From Enoplolaimus lenunculus (Eukaryota > Nematoda > Enoplea > Enoplida > Thoracostomopsidae), in contig JASANG010003027.1 of assembly GCA_030248215.1 (NCBI GenBank), positions 1-64,000 of the forward strand: a stretch of 64,000 nucleotides of DNA, read 5' to 3'. The position numbers were made by a program, and so were the translations under genes. The notes under the pieces were generated by a model. That model was given only the letters and a program-made list of their open reading frames with translations. It was not told the DNA's origin and ran no database searches. Below are positions 22,501-37,500 of the stretch, in pieces (position 1 is the stretch's first letter; every line of letters starts with the position of its first letter).

Positions 22501-25500
22501 AAGGTTTTTGAATTGTTTGGTAAAAAATCTGGACCACACCTCCTGTTTTAAACTTCATACTTGGGAAGAACACCCGAGCTCGCCGTTCTTCGGCTACAGC
22601 GCCTAGGTCGCACAACTTCGGCGGATACCCCTCAACAAGGCTTGACTCGTCATCTTTTGAAGTTTACCGTCCCCCTAGTTTTTTTAAGCTGTCCCAGGTT
22701 AAATTGTCTGCGCTTCCTCTGGGGTAAAATCTGAGAATATTATTTGTAAAAAGAATTCGTGCTTTTTTCATTTAAACAGGTTTCAGGATGAACCATAACT
22801 CGTATACATATGCTTCTGAGGTTTGCTAATGGTAGGGGCGCTGCCGAGGGGGCGTGGGATGGCAAGAGGGTCATGACCCCTAATGCTTTTGGAAAAAATC
22901 ATCTTTGAATAAATTCAAACTATAATCCCGTGTGCGGTTCATTCTCACCAGTAAATTGTTGGTGCTTTTCTATTCTGAACCAATATTGCTTTAGCGGTAT
23001 GAGTACAAAATTTACTTTCTCACGCGTTGTGTGTGTAACGACTGTGTTTACGCGGTGAACACACTATATAACGTATTTGTGTGCCCCCCAAAGCAAAAAA
23101 ATTTTACTAATGGTGACACTATACGTCAACGCCGTCGACGGCGGGTATGGCCGGACCAGCCACGCCGGGACCACTCGTTTTAGTTGACCGGATCGCAAGA
23201 CCGCCCGCCGAATAATTTGCGAGCAGACGGCTCTGCTTTTATCTGACGTCAGGATATTTTTTGCGAAAAATGGTAAGATCCCTATCGTACAAATTTTGTT
23301 TCATACCACAAACAATTGCGTTTAGCTTTTTGTTTGCTTCGGTGTAAAATACCGTTTTAAAACCTAACATCGTGTGACTCTGGTCAGAAATTTATGAATC
23401 CGCCATGTTCGCTGGGCATTTAGAAAGCAATGCAACCGTGCCTAGATTTGTAAGGTACCTTTTGTCGGCCCATGTAAACATCAGGAGCGTAACGTTTTTC
23501 TGTGGGACTGCAATAGAGTAAACTTAAGCTTTAGACTAATGTGTTTGCTTGGCGTAGGCGTAGGCATAGGCTTAGTCTTAGGAATAAACTCATTCTTACC
23601 GCTTCGGCTTAGGCTTAGGCTTTGGAGTATGGTTATGATACTGTTCCGCCCCCTGTTCTTGTCATTGGTTCGTTTGTCTTTACCTAAAATATCTAGTACT
23701 GAAACGCTGATAATAAAATCAACACAGTTGCCAGTAGGGCAGTCTATTGAATAATCTAAACAAATATATAACCACCAAAAAGTTAAATTCAGGCTGCATT
23801 TTTTGAAATATTTTTAAATTTAAGGTCTTGTGAATTTTAAAATATTTGTATCCGCCAACCTAATTTTAAAGTATATCACTATTTAAACAGCAGAGGACAG
23901 CCAAACCGTGACGGATCCACAAATTTCTGACGAGGGGGTTGCTGAAATAAATTTAATTTCAATTCCTGCTAAAGGGGTATGTTTTGGAAATCATTTTTGA
24001 CTTCAACATGACGTACCAAGATTGTCTTGGAGACCGGGTGACACGGGGGGCGGGGCATTGGGGACCGTGTCTTTCCCAAATTCGGCTGGTGCCCCCCCCC
24101 CCCCCGAATCCTTATCCTTGATTCAATAAGACAAGGTTTTCGCCAGACCAATGTGAAATTTATATTGAGGGGTTGCGGGACATACCCCACCATCATGGAA
24201 ATTTTGGTAAAACTTTGGTAAGACGGTCCAGAGGGACTCAGTTTCGCTTCCTTGGGAACAAGTTTGGGTTCCCATTACGATAGTTTCAAACTCGACAGTA
24301 GGTCGTCTAAAATCCTTGTATGCCCCTCCTAAAAAATTTTCAGCCCCTTCTGACAAAGTGAGCTGGCTGCATGCGTGCAAAAAAGTGCTAGTTCGAATAC
24401 TGATACTAGCGGATCCAGAGGGGCGGTGGGCTGGCGCGTCTTAGTATAATGGTAAGGTACTTGCCCCCCCAGCAAATGTTTTGATAAAATGATAAGATTC
24501 CTATCTTACAATTTTTCCACTCAGAAAATTGGCACAAATATGGCATACAGTCGAAATTGCGTTTGATATCATTTGCTTGCGCCACCCGTCAGAAATTTCC
24601 GGATCCGCAGCTGAATACTGATTGGTAGGCAAGTTTTGAAATCAAATTGAAACATTATTTGAAATATTTAAAAATTGGTTGTGTAGCAGCTTGCAACCTT
24701 GCGCCATGTCACAGAAGACATTTTGGTCCAAGTTTGCGGTTTGTTTTTGAAACTACAAAATTTAACAATAGCTTGTTTGGCCAATGTTGCTTTATAATGG
24801 AACATCCACGTTTACTGCACGCGCTACTGCAAAAAATGTCTGGGTATGAGTAAGGCTCGACGTCGTTTTAACACACTCTATTACGACACCACTATAAAGT
24901 CGGGTGGTAGATTAAGCGCATTCCTAAGCCTAAGCCTAAGCGTTGCAAAAGCGTATTCCTAAGCCTAAGCCTAAGCGTTGCAAAAGCGTATTCCTAAGCC
25001 TAAGCCTAAGCATTGCAAAAGCGTATTCCTAAGCCTAAGCGTTCCAAAAGCATATTCCTAAGCCTAAGCCTAAGCGTTCAATAAGCATATTCCTAAGCCT
25101 AAAGCCTAAGCGTAAACTTATTAGCCTAAGCGTTCCAAAAACATGTTCCTAAACCTAAGCGTTCCAAAAGCATATTCCTAAGCCTAAGCCTAAGCCTAAA
25201 CCTATTAGCCTAAGCGTTGCAAAAGCGTATTACTAGATCTAAGCCTAAGCCTAAAGGGCTACCATAAACCGGGACTGCCCTTAAAGTAACATGAGCCGTT
25301 TGTTTGATGTTTCGTTATGTGCAATAAATACAGTTTAAAGTAATTTATGAAAAAAATTATTACAAGGCGTAAAAGCAAGACACTAAAACGAATCCGGCAT
25401 ACCAGTAAAATCAATGATAGGTCGCCGCCAAATATTTGCAATCAATATATCAGGGTTCTAACTGGAACTTATTATGCCGGAACAGGAACAGGAACACGAA

Positions 25501-28500
25501 TGTTAAATAACTTTCAACACCGCATTACTGTTTTACTTTCATAGTGAATAGCCAAAAACGTGCCTTAAGCGAGATGGTTTACCGGAACAGGCCGAAATAG
25601 GCGTACAAAAATGTCTCATCACATTTAGTAACTGATATCAACCAATACTTCTTGATCACTTTACCAAAGGGATACTAAGCTCATCCAGACTAAGTGGATC
25701 CCACCAATGACGGTACAGTACCATGCTAAATCATTGTTTAACAAAATTTGCTTAAGTCCCTATAAAAACAGTAAAATGCCAGTTCTCAGAAACTTTATTC
25801 GCCACCAAACCGTAGAATATCGGCAAATGTTCCACATTTTTCTCATCGCTTAATGTCAAGACTTTTGGCTTAATTGTAGGCAATGATTTATGCCTGGTTA
25901 AGTTATTTCGTAAGCCTGAACCTAAGACTGCTGCACTGTAAACTTCAGTGAGTTAATCTAAACTCAGAATGAATTGAATCAACTGAAAAGCCTAAGCTGC
26001 AAATTAGTGGTTTCAGAACTGAGAATACTGAATTGATTTAACTCATTCTGAGCAAATTATTCAACTCACCCGGAATTAAATCAGCTCAGAGCGAATTAAT
26101 ATGTACTGCAACTAACTCAAAAAAGACCAAAAATTACTAATTCTCTCTTTGAGTTGATTAATTAACTCACTGGAATTTACAGTGTGAGAAAAGGTATACA
26201 AGAGCCGGATCGTGTTGCTTATAAGTCAACCAATATCATAAAACTATGGTTTTCGGTCAAAATATAGCACAGAAATTGAAGAAACGGTAATTAAAATTAT
26301 GAACGAAAACAAAAAGTTATCGTACAGGCTTAAGTATTTTCAATAACATACATGTATGTTAGGTCAAATTATATATTACGTATTATTAAAGAATATTAGT
26401 ATTATTATTATTATTGTCTGCCTTCGTTTGAAATCTGGTTCGCTCGGTATATATATTATGGTGCAACCGGAATTATGAAATATCGGAACCGGAAAACAGA
26501 CAATATTTGTTGCGGAAAAATTCATTCGTAAAGCTATTTTGCGGAAAACATACAGTGAAAAATACCACATTTTTCTACCGGAACCGGAATTCCGGTTGCA
26601 GATTGCAAGTATATCTGTGTCGTAGTCTTTGAGTTATGCTGTAAATAGCAATAACTATTTGGAAACGGATTGGAGACTAAAGGCGACAAATATATTAGGA
26701 CCTTAAAAAGTATATATACGTAAGGCATATACCGTATTATCGATATGAGACCATCAAAATATTCTTCAAACCCTTCGGCGATAAGTGACATTTGTGTAAA
26801 TTTAAATATATTTGTTTTGATTGTTTTTGAATAATTTTGTCAAAAAATTATCTATGACTGGCAGCTTCCGCGTAATCGTGCTTAAGTAGTAGCACTTGAG
26901 CAATTTAAGTACACGCATTGTGACAGTGGGTAAAGAGTAAAACTACTCTTACAAAATGCCATTTTAGTGTCTGGCGTTGTGTTTAAGTGATTATTAACCC
27001 TTTCACTCATAGAGTACACTATGAGCAGCTAAATACAATACTGTACGAGCAATACACACACTGTGAGCCGCGTTTAACATTTTTATAACATATATGCGCA
27101 GTGCACAATCTTCACAAAACGGGAGAGCCCACTCGGGCTCGAGCGTCAAACTCCTATAGCTCATTGGTCATCGTAAACGCCTCTCACCCGTGAGACTGGG
27201 GATCGAATTTTACCTTGAAATTACATCTCATATGAAATTGAAAATATTCATTTCAGAAAGGGTTAAAGCGGTTTGTCAATATTTTTTTCTGATTATTTTC
27301 ATTATTCTAAATTCACAAATTTGAAACGAGACCACGAGTTTTTTGGGTACGATTCCATTGCTGAAACTACAGGAGGCTGTTCGGCTCTGTGGCATTACGG
27401 GCCAGAGGGGGTACTGGTTCTGCTATTTTCTAAACGTACAATGTGACATCTGCCTACCAGGGTACAACAGGGAGGTGTGCCTCCGGCTCGGGCTCCGGCT
27501 GCGGTAGAATTTTTGCCGGAGGATCCGGAAATTTCGATAGTAAATTTTTGTATAATTTTGCAAAATTTATCTGTGTTTAGCTCGTTTCGTTTTACTTTTG
27601 TCACAATTTTCAAGAAACAATTTGTGAAATTTCGTAGAAAATGGGCGTAAAACCAAATAACTTAACAATAGCGCAGATATTGGCTAAAATCAACTAATTA
27701 TCCGTCATTTTTACTATCTAATTTTGCTTCACCTCCGACTCCAGGATATTTCACCTCCGGTTGCACCATACTGCCTACGGTTTCGGCACCAAGCACATCT
27801 CTGGTTCCGGTACAATTTTTATCGAATCCAACAATATATTTATATCCTGATTTTACTTCACGTCCGGCTCCGGTTTCGGAGCCGATAAAACTTCTTAATC
27901 TCCATATCCGGCGCTGGTTTATTTAAGCTTCCGGTTGCACCCTGCTACCAGCCGTTCACACCAAAGGCACAGGATTGACTAGCCGGCGTGTCGAATCCTT
28001 CAACGCCCCTTTTACCCTATGCCACTGGCTTTAACGTCTGCGGCTATAGGAATGGCTGCGTATTGCTGGTGTCCGCAACTCGGCACTCATCTTATAGATT
28101 CACTCGCTGCGCAACCTGTACGATATCTCCTCGCCCTAGTGCGAATAAGAAGAAAATTGTCTTCGAACGACAACTATGATGCGGACACGGATACGAAAAA
28201 CAATAAGTTACAACCAGCATCACAACGAAATGATCCAGAAATGTGATCCAAAATTGCGTCCATATGGCAATCCATATTGAATCCTTACTGTATCGGTTAA
28301 AATATTAAAATTTGTGTGAAGTTTTTCGTCTGAATCTTCTTGTTCGTTTGGTTCGCGATTAGTTTTTATTCTCAAGACTCCATATTTATAGGACTTTCGT
28401 TGGACAAATAATGGTGAAATGCCTTCGCGATAGGAATAAAATTCCGGCTAATTGTGATCCGGTCTTCCGGATACGATTTACGCCACCGTTTGTACCAAAA

Positions 28501-31500
28501 ACGGGCACATGCAAACATCAGGGGCGGAACGTTTTTCTGCGGGACGGCAATAGAGTAAGCTTAAGCTTTAGACTAATTTTTCTGCTTGGCTTAGGTTTAG
28601 GCTTAAGAATATGCTCATTCTTACGCTTAGGCTTAGGTTTAGGCTTAGGTTTAGGCTTAGGAATATGCGTATAATACTGTTCCACCCCTGTTGTTTTACA
28701 TTGGGTCAAAACGTATAACCGGCCGCTATGGTACCGGATTTCAATTTAACAGCATAGCATGTGTCCAAATTATAAAATTTGATTGGCCAAAAAGTTCACG
28801 AGCAGTTAATCCTATAGGCCAAACTGCTATTAAATAAAATAGCAGATTGGCCAAGGCCAATTAGTAATTGGCCAGAATAGCATATTAGCCTACGACATAT
28901 TATTAACCCCTTCTCGCATTGAGTTGCCTGTCGGCAACTCAGCGCAGTGTATATATGTTATATAGTCTATATCGCACCGTGTTTAACAATTGCAACACGT
29001 ATACATAGTACTAAATCACCACAAGACGTGACAGCCCCCTCGGGCTCGAGCGTCAAGCTCCTATAGTTGAATGGTGGTGGTGTTCGCCTCCCACTCCAGT
29101 CACTGGAGTTCGAATCCTAGCATAAAAGTGGGTCTCACGGGAAATAGAAAATATTCATGTGAGAAAGGGTTAAATAAAACAGCAGTTTATATAGGGTCCG
29201 TTTCAACGAATTTGTATCATGAAGTTTGCCAGGATTTAGCGGTCAGCGCAACCAACACAGATAGAATACAGGTTGCGTTTTGAAGAAATTGCAATCGAAG
29301 CAAGCGAGAATCCAGACGTAATTTCAGTATTAAAATCCCTTTGCAATAATCGCAAAATGCTGTTTGCTTCATGGATTCGGGATCTTGAATTCAAATAATC
29401 CGTCTGCCTACATGTCTGAGCGGTATTAAAACATTACATCTCTTAACAACTAATAACTAACAACCACAGGGTATGAATAGCAATGCAATTTTGCAAGCGA
29501 AGCGAACGAGAAACCAAACGATATTGATTCTGTTAAATATAAACAGTTTTATACAAAAAAAGTTATTTTAAATATTTGTTAAGGGCCCTAGTGGTGTGCT
29601 GGCTCACTTTGAATGGTATGGCAGGGCGCTAAATATGGTACTGTCCGTTTATCTGAGCAGGTCCGCAACAGCCACCTCGGTATCGCACTCTTGGATGGCC
29701 CAGTCCAAAGACGACCCTAACAAGACTTTTGAAACCAAAAATTTGAAAATTTTTTTAATCATCGCATGGTGTCCCCACCCTGGAATGTTAGAGCCCTACA
29801 ATTTACCCTATTCCGGTACAGTATTTGAGGATATAAGTTTTTAGCATTTAACGCTGTCGGCTTGTAATTTCAAATATGGGATAAATACTAATTTAGGTAA
29901 AATTTACTTTAAAAGTTTGATTTTTTTAAGAAAATTCCATTTTTTTCCTATTTTTGAAGCGATTTGCATACTCACGGGCGTAGCCAGGATTGTGATTTGG
30001 ACAGCGTCAAACTTAAGGTTAAATTTAATAATTTGTCCGTAACTTCACAGGGGTATTTTGTCAAACGTATAAGCAAAATAAATTTCTTCGAAACCACTAT
30101 GGGGGGAGACGTGTTCATCTCAGGGTGCTCCCTCGTTTGCATATGCTTAAGCTTGTAAAATAAATGTTCGTGCTTATAATTCTATCTTGCATAATGTACA
30201 CCGTTCACTGGTTATATTTCTGAAACATAACCAGACCAAATATCGAAACGAAAAACTGGTCAAAAACTAGCCGATGTTACTTTTAGGGGCGTAAGCGCCT
30301 TCCTAAGCCTAAGCCTAAGCCTAAGCCTAAGCCTAAGCCTAAGCCTAAGCCTAAGCCTAAGCGTTGCAAAAACGAGTTCCCAAGCGTAAGCCTAAGCCTC
30401 AGCCTAAGCAAAAAGTGTAATCTAGAATCTAAACCTACTCTTTTATAGACCCGTCAGAAACCTGGACGCCCCTTAAAGTAACATGGGCCCAAAACCTATA
30501 AAGTAACAGATCATAGTTTCAGTCGAAATCGTTCTATTTTGATGGATAAAATTTAGATTTTGCTCCAAGTCATTTTTAACAATGCGATTTTGGTTTATAG
30601 CGTCAAATTTCACGATGTCAAAATGTTTCTTGGTTCAAGTAAAACTAATTTGAAACTCGGCCAAGAGCTTAAAAAGTTGTTTACTCAGCCGAGAAAAGTT
30701 GTGTTTAAGCATCGATGAAAAGCCGCAACCCAGTCGAAAATTACCATTGCTCTTCTGGTCAGGGACAGCGAAGGAAGGGTACGGGCACGTGGACCGTCGA
30801 ATGATTTTGACAAATTTATTTCTATTAAATGCTAACCTGTGGCAACAGGACTGAAATATAAAACATTATATATAAATATATTTATACATATATATCAGGG
30901 TGCAACCGGAATTCCGGTTCCAGTAGGGAAATGCGGTATTTTGCACTATCCGGTTCCGGTAAGCGCTTAAAAACGAATTTTTCGGTAACAAATATGTTTT
31001 ATTTTCCGGCTCCGGTTCCGGTTCCAGTATTTTGAAATTCCGGTTGCACCCTGATATATATATACTTTTATTTATTTATTTATTTATTTGTTTATTTATT
31101 TATTTATTTCCGAACCACAATCCTGATACTACCGTATCATACTCGACATACCTACCCTGTTTAATTCAGACCGGAACATTTCGTTCAATGGTATATAAAT
31201 TGTGACCAAATTTTCGATTGTTGAAGACGCTTTAAGGGCCCTCAAAAAGCGAATTTCGTAAAGTTGGTTGTGAAATAACCACAAGAAGCCGTGAAAAGCG
31301 AATATTTTCAAACTCTGATTCTTGTTCAGCATTGCAAATGCAGTTCACCTTGCATGCGGCGCATGTATAGAACAGGGCTGGAACAGTAGTATAAGCATAT
31401 TTCTAAGCCTAAGCCTAAGTCTAAGCCTAAGTGTAAGCGTATGGATGAGCCTATTCCTAAGCCTAAGTCTAAGCCTAAGTGTAAGCGTATGGATGAGCCT

Positions 31501-34500
31501 ATTCCTAAGCCTAAGCCTAAGCCTAAGCGTAGATTTATTGGGGGGGCCAAAATTTTTCAAGGGTGGGTTGAGCTCCCGCTGACTCCCCATTGGCTACGGA
31601 TCCGTAAGAAATATAATCAAAAGACCCTGAAACTACTGATATAGCGTAGAATAGCTAAAATTTGTATCTGATAATACCAAAACCCTACAGCTATACAGCA
31701 ATCGACTAAAGTTTCGAACAAAACCCAAACGCATATTTGACTTCTTGTCACAGGAAATAATAATTTACCCTGGTTTTATACTAAATTATGATGGTAAACG
31801 TTTAACAACCGGTAAACTTAACCGTGACCTTAGAGTTATCTTAGTTTATCTTCAGCGCGTTTTAGCTTTTGATACCGCAAAAAGTCACTCGATTGAATAT
31901 TCACACTCGGTAAAGTTTTGATGCAAAAACATTTTTTGTCAAAGTTTTCTACTGCGAAATACTCCCTAATTACTTAGCTAATAAAAGGTTTGATTACAGT
32001 ATTGCTAGAAATTGCTATAACTGTGTCTAAGAAGACGCTGTGCTTGAGTTAAAGTCAAGACAAACTCTTCGCTTCAACGTTTATATTTTCGTTTAATTAC
32101 TGTGTTTTGTTTAGCCAAAGTGAACTGTGGTTTAGATAAAATATGAAAATAATCAATTGGGATTTCGCAGTAAGAGTCGCACAGTCCTTTGGCATCATAG
32201 CTTGGGTAGGCTTGAGTACGATGGTTTTGAGTACGGCTGAAAAATAAGCGGCGTTCTTACGAGGTTTCGATCCCATGACCGAAAGATTCTTAGTCCAGTG
32301 TGTTTTACCACTAAGCTACGCCGTCTCAAAATCAACTGCAGAGTTTTTAGGGTTTCATGTCTAAATTGAACATCGCCATGTTTATACTGCTGTCGCATAT
32401 GTACGATATATATACATATATTAAATATAAATATATAAATATAAATATATATATTTATATATTTATATACATATATAAAATATGTATTTGTAAATTTTGA
32501 TGTATACTAAAAAGCCACATTTGCGCAATGCGCAAAGTTTAGTGAACCCACAACAATCAGCATGCAAAGTTTCTTTCCACATAACAATCACATTACTGTT
32601 CGATGAAAATGCAGTAAACAAGGAACATTGCCCAAAATACGTATGTGCAGCATTCCAGCTTTAATTATAAGATATATATTTATTTACATATATGTGTATA
32701 TGTGTATTAGCAACATAATAACACCAATAATCTGCAGTTCAACGTTAATTAATGTGTTGAAAGCGTCGAAAATAGCTTCTGCATGATTTTTTTTCTAAAA
32801 CCTTAACAATACTCATTAAATTAGGCTATTACATGCTTCAAAACACTACGAAACGCCGCTTAGATGGTTAAAATTCAAATTTATTAGCATCGTAAACGCT
32901 TGTTTTTGCTTGGCTCCCAAAAAATATCCTATAAAACAACATTTTGAAATGTTCGAGAGACCCAAGCCGCTCTACATTCTGTGAACCTTAAAACTGTTTT
33001 CGTTCAAAGCAAAAGTTTGAACGATAACCAGCGTCCGAGTTTAGTGTCACAAAGGCGTTGAACGGCCCAAGATGTAAACGAGTTGAACCCATCAATTGAA
33101 GAGTAAAATCGTACATTTCGACGCTTAAATCTCAAGAAGATGCGTTGCAATAATTTCATTGGCCAATGTAAACAACAGGGGCGGAACAGTATTGTAAGCT
33201 TATTTCTAAGCGTAAGCCTGAGCCTAAGCGTAAGAATGAATTTATTCATGATAAGTTCATTCTAAATCGGCTTTTTTTCTGGTGTTCTTTACAAATTTCT
33301 GGGGGTGGGGCATACGTCCCTCTTATCGGCGTTTTACCCTCACCCCCTCAATTTTAGATGGTTCGCGTGTTTCGTCAAGTTGTTCAAATTAACACGCTAT
33401 TAAAATGTGACCAGCTTCAAAAATTTAAGTTCTATTCACAGTTCAAGTTTTTTTAAAGACGTCTTCTACCATTCAGTGGTGTTGAAATTTAAATGTGAGA
33501 CAAACAGAATATTTTTAATTCAATTGTTTGCGCCGCTTTAGCCATGACCTCAAGGGGTGTTCCCGTCAAAACATTCATTCTATCGCCAAGCGGCATAATA
33601 CAAAGGGACCAGTAAAACGGATCTCCATTGCGGAATTTCTGAAGACATGAAAGAGGCACATTTAACAGTATATATGGCATAACCTTCAGGATTCTGAATG
33701 TTAGGTCCGTGGCCAAGTCGTTCAATCCCTTCCATAAGCGTACGAATGCCCCATGACAAAGATTTCCGTTTTACAATACGTCATTCGATATGACAGCGAA
33801 CGTCATCACAAGTACAGCGCTACACTGTAATTTCCAATGAGTTGATTGGTCAGTTCAGCTAGCGACTTAGTTATTTCTGAATTAAAATCAGTAAACATTA
33901 ACTCGCTCTGAGTTGAGTTGACTCTGGGTGAGTTGATTAATTAATTCAGCATAAATTGAATCAACTCAAAATTCTGAGTTCTGATAGTCCTAACTTAGAC
34001 TGAGTGATTCAACTCATTTTGAGTTAAAATAAACTTACCGAAATTTACAGTGTATACCCGTTTTAAGTACGAAGACTCTGATAAACCGCATCGTAATGAT
34101 AATCGATCCGTGTTTATGAGCACTATAGTCACTTAGCTAGCGGAAACTGCTGCAATATTGAGACAAACTGCAAAATTCAACTCAACCACAATGTATGTCA
34201 CTGTTAATTTCAATGAGTTGATTTTAACTCAGAATGAGTTGAATCCACTCAGAGGTCTGAGCTCTGAATTATTGACTGTCAGAACTCTGAATGCTGAATT
34301 GATTTAACTCATTCTGAGTTAATTGATTAATTAACCCAGAATTAAATCAACTCAGAGTGAGTTAATGTTTACTGTTGTGAACTCAGAAATAACCAGAAAT
34401 AACTAATTCTCCATCTGAGTTGATTAATCAATTCATCGGAATTTACAATGTACATTTATTCATGGTTGATGCTGCTCATGAAACTTGATAAACTGTATTG

Positions 34501-37500
34501 CTCAATGCATTCCATAGCCAGTATTCTCAAATGTATGTAGCACATATTTCCAGTTAGTGATAGGTCCTGTAACTTTCGAACTAACGCAACCTGAGGTTCG
34601 AAATTCCGCACATTGTTCGCGTTTGATCGGCCCTGCTTCTGTACCAATTTTGAGATCTGCAACTGCAGATGTTCGTCAGTTTGAAAAGCTATCGCTAACT
34701 GATCATAGGAGCTATATGAATAAAGACCAATTTTTTCACTAAATATTACAATGAGTGCGTTAAGCTGAAAATAAATTTCTACATCATAACTGGTTAGCTA
34801 AGTAACCAGCCCTTGCTATTAATTAGCAAAATCGAAATCTTTCAAATCAGTGTCAGGTAAATTCGTATGAAACGACTGAAAAATTAGCCTAAAATTTACG
34901 CAAAAGCATATATTGATTAGCTTGAATCACGAAATTGACACAAACACCGCATTCAGTATTAGATATTCGGCCAAAAATTAAGCTTTAAGCTGACTCTGGT
35001 GATGTCGAATTTGACGCAGTTTTTGTAGTCCCTTAGAGCCTATTTCGGAAGAGAGTCAATTTGACTCACCATTTTTTGCAGTGTGGCATTGTAATTTTAC
35101 AAGTTTGGTTTTCATAATTCGAATTCAGAAAGACACAAATTAATTAATTAACCTTCTCACGTATGATTATTTTTTAGATTCAAGTTGAATTCACGCTGGG
35201 TTTGAATCCACCAGTCTCTCGGGCCAGGTGGGGCGTTTAAGCATAGCACTCATGGTCCATGTATACAACAGGGCCGGATCGTTTTCCGGAGGGGCTACAA
35301 TAGAGTCTGTTTAAGCTTTAGACTAATTTTTTTCCTTAGGCTTAGGCTTAGGCTTAGGAATAGGCTCACCCATACGCTTTGGCTTAAGCTTAGTCTTATA
35401 GGCTTAGGCTTAGAAATATGCTTATACTAATGTTCCAGCCCTGTTCTATACATGGGCCGCACTCATCTACACGAGCTTGAAACTCGAGCCAAGTGGACTC
35501 GCACGTTCCGCCCACAAGGTGAGCTGGCTACGGGCCTGATTATACGTATGTATGTATATATAATATAGGTTTGATACTTCCTTCTTATCGGGTTGCACGG
35601 TTCCACCTATTTTTTCAGGCTCAGTACCAATTCAGGTTCGAGTGTTCGCAAACCAGTTTTGTGTAAATACACGACTACAACAACCAATCAAATGTGTTCT
35701 CGGTTGATCAGAGGACAAATATTGACACAGATATAGAAAAATTTTGGAATTTAGTTTCTTAGCCAGGGCATAGGCAATACAGCAATTGTGGATGATCAAA
35801 CGGCCAAGCCAATCATTATTATTGGCCAGTTTCGCCGTAGCAGGAAGGTTTTAGGTATCGCAACCCATAGAGCGTATATTAAATAGCGTTTCAGCTCATT
35901 CCTGCTGTGGCCGGTCCAAATGAGACGAACGGTATGTTGGTACAACAAAATAATACAAACGATAAAATGGGAATTTTTTGGCAACGGACAAGAAAACCCG
36001 TTTTGAGACGGTGGGAACCTGTTTCTGCTATTTTTGTACTTTATTAACGGTATGATTTACGTTTAAAATTTACATGGCTAGTACAAATTGAAAAAATTCT
36101 AAAATTTGATTGGACAAAGCTATATGTCACGACTCGTGATATACCCCCTATAAAATTACTGAACACACGTCAGAAATAAGCCACTTTTTGCCGGCTACAC
36201 TGCAAAAAATGATGAGTCAAATTTGACTGTCTCCGAAATGGGCTCCTCAAGACTACACAAACTGAGTCAAATTAGACTCCGCCAGAGTCAAACGTGCGAC
36301 TCAGTGAGTCGAATGTGAGACTCTTGCGGGAGTCGAATTTGACATAGTTTGTGTAGTCAAGTAGAGCCTATTTCGGACAGACTCAATTTGACTCACCACG
36401 TTTTGCAGTGTAGCAGCCGACATTTGCTATAAATCAAAACAATTTTCTCGGTCACAAATCTCGTTGTCAAACACAAAAGCTGTACGTTATTGAAGTGAAA
36501 CGCTGGCGTCGCCGCTGGCAAAATATCTTAAATTGGTGGCTCAATCTTAGGTCATTACAGCCCCATTCATTTCAATGTCGATTTTGTGTTGCGCAATTTT
36601 AGTTGTTTCTGCAACTTGGTCGTTTGTCAGAAAATCAAAATAACAAGAAATTGAAATTTAATTTTAGTTGTCTAAAAATACATTCTATTGTTATATAGAA
36701 AAATAGCTGATAAAAGTTACCGTCAATGTTACTTTATGGGGCGTGTAACAGTAGATTAAGCGTATTCGTAAGCCTAAGCCTAAGCGTTGCAAAAATGAAT
36801 TGCTTAGTCTAAGCCTAAGCCTTAAGCAAAAAAATATATAATCTAAAATTTAAACCTATTCTTTTATGGACTCGCCAGAAACCTGGACGCCCCTTCAAGT
36901 AACATGGACCAAAGTTACAAATAAAGTTGTCGCAAAGTTTGTTTACGCTACGCTCTGTGGGTTCGGGTCCGTAGCGAAGGACGATCCATCAGTCCCCCTG
37001 GAACTATTTTGGCACCCCTACAAAATTTTCAACCTTGCTTTTAAGTCATCAAAAACTCTTGATCAGCTGGCTAAGGTCTTGAGTGGGTTCCACAGTAGTT
37101 CCCTTTCATAGTTCCGTATTTATTCCGAAGCGATTATTGGAATCTTGTTAACCTGGCAATTTTTCGACCACCATTATGCTTAAACTTTTACAATACGAAT
37201 ACTGCTGGGTGACGAATTGTCGTAGATTCGACGATATACATTGCCAAAATGATATCTTAGCTACATCCGTGTTGAAAACCACCTTTCTCACAAAACGCGC
37301 ACAAATCTTGAGTCGATGCACAAATCCTGCGCCCCTGGCGTAGAAATCGGTAAACTAAAACTACATGAAATCAAATCATGAACTTGTATGTTTACTAGTA
37401 TTTTGTGTGAAAACTAGCGCATAAGCTTTAATCTGCTCCGAGCAATCGTCTTTCACATAAAGATACACTAAATTTAGGTACTAAAAACTATTTATAAATT

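Noticed and set aside
24094-24107. Poly-C tract as a structural element
   Set aside because: A single homopolymer run, probably slippage; no paired G-rich partner or repeat family found.
27146-27218. Functional tRNA gene
   Set aside because: A- and B-boxes are present, but the anticodon and T stems are mismatched and the same block recurs at fixed position inside T elements, so it is repeat cargo.
30302-30362. A telomere or chromosome end
   Set aside because: The tract is only about 60 bp, lies inside a MITE with target duplication, and unique sequence continues on both sides.
31326-31644. Overlapping frames rich in LGLGLGL, LSLSLS or KPKPKP
   Set aside because: TTAGGC/CCTAAG arrays read in different frames give these; the same occurs at 9051, 28411, 28518 and 50270.
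33489-33780. Minus-strand frames around SWGIRTLMEGIERLGHG and FRNGDPFYWS
   Set aside because: They briefly suggested a deaminase or heme peroxidase, but neither family's motifs continue, the two stretches are in different frames, and no splice sites connect them.
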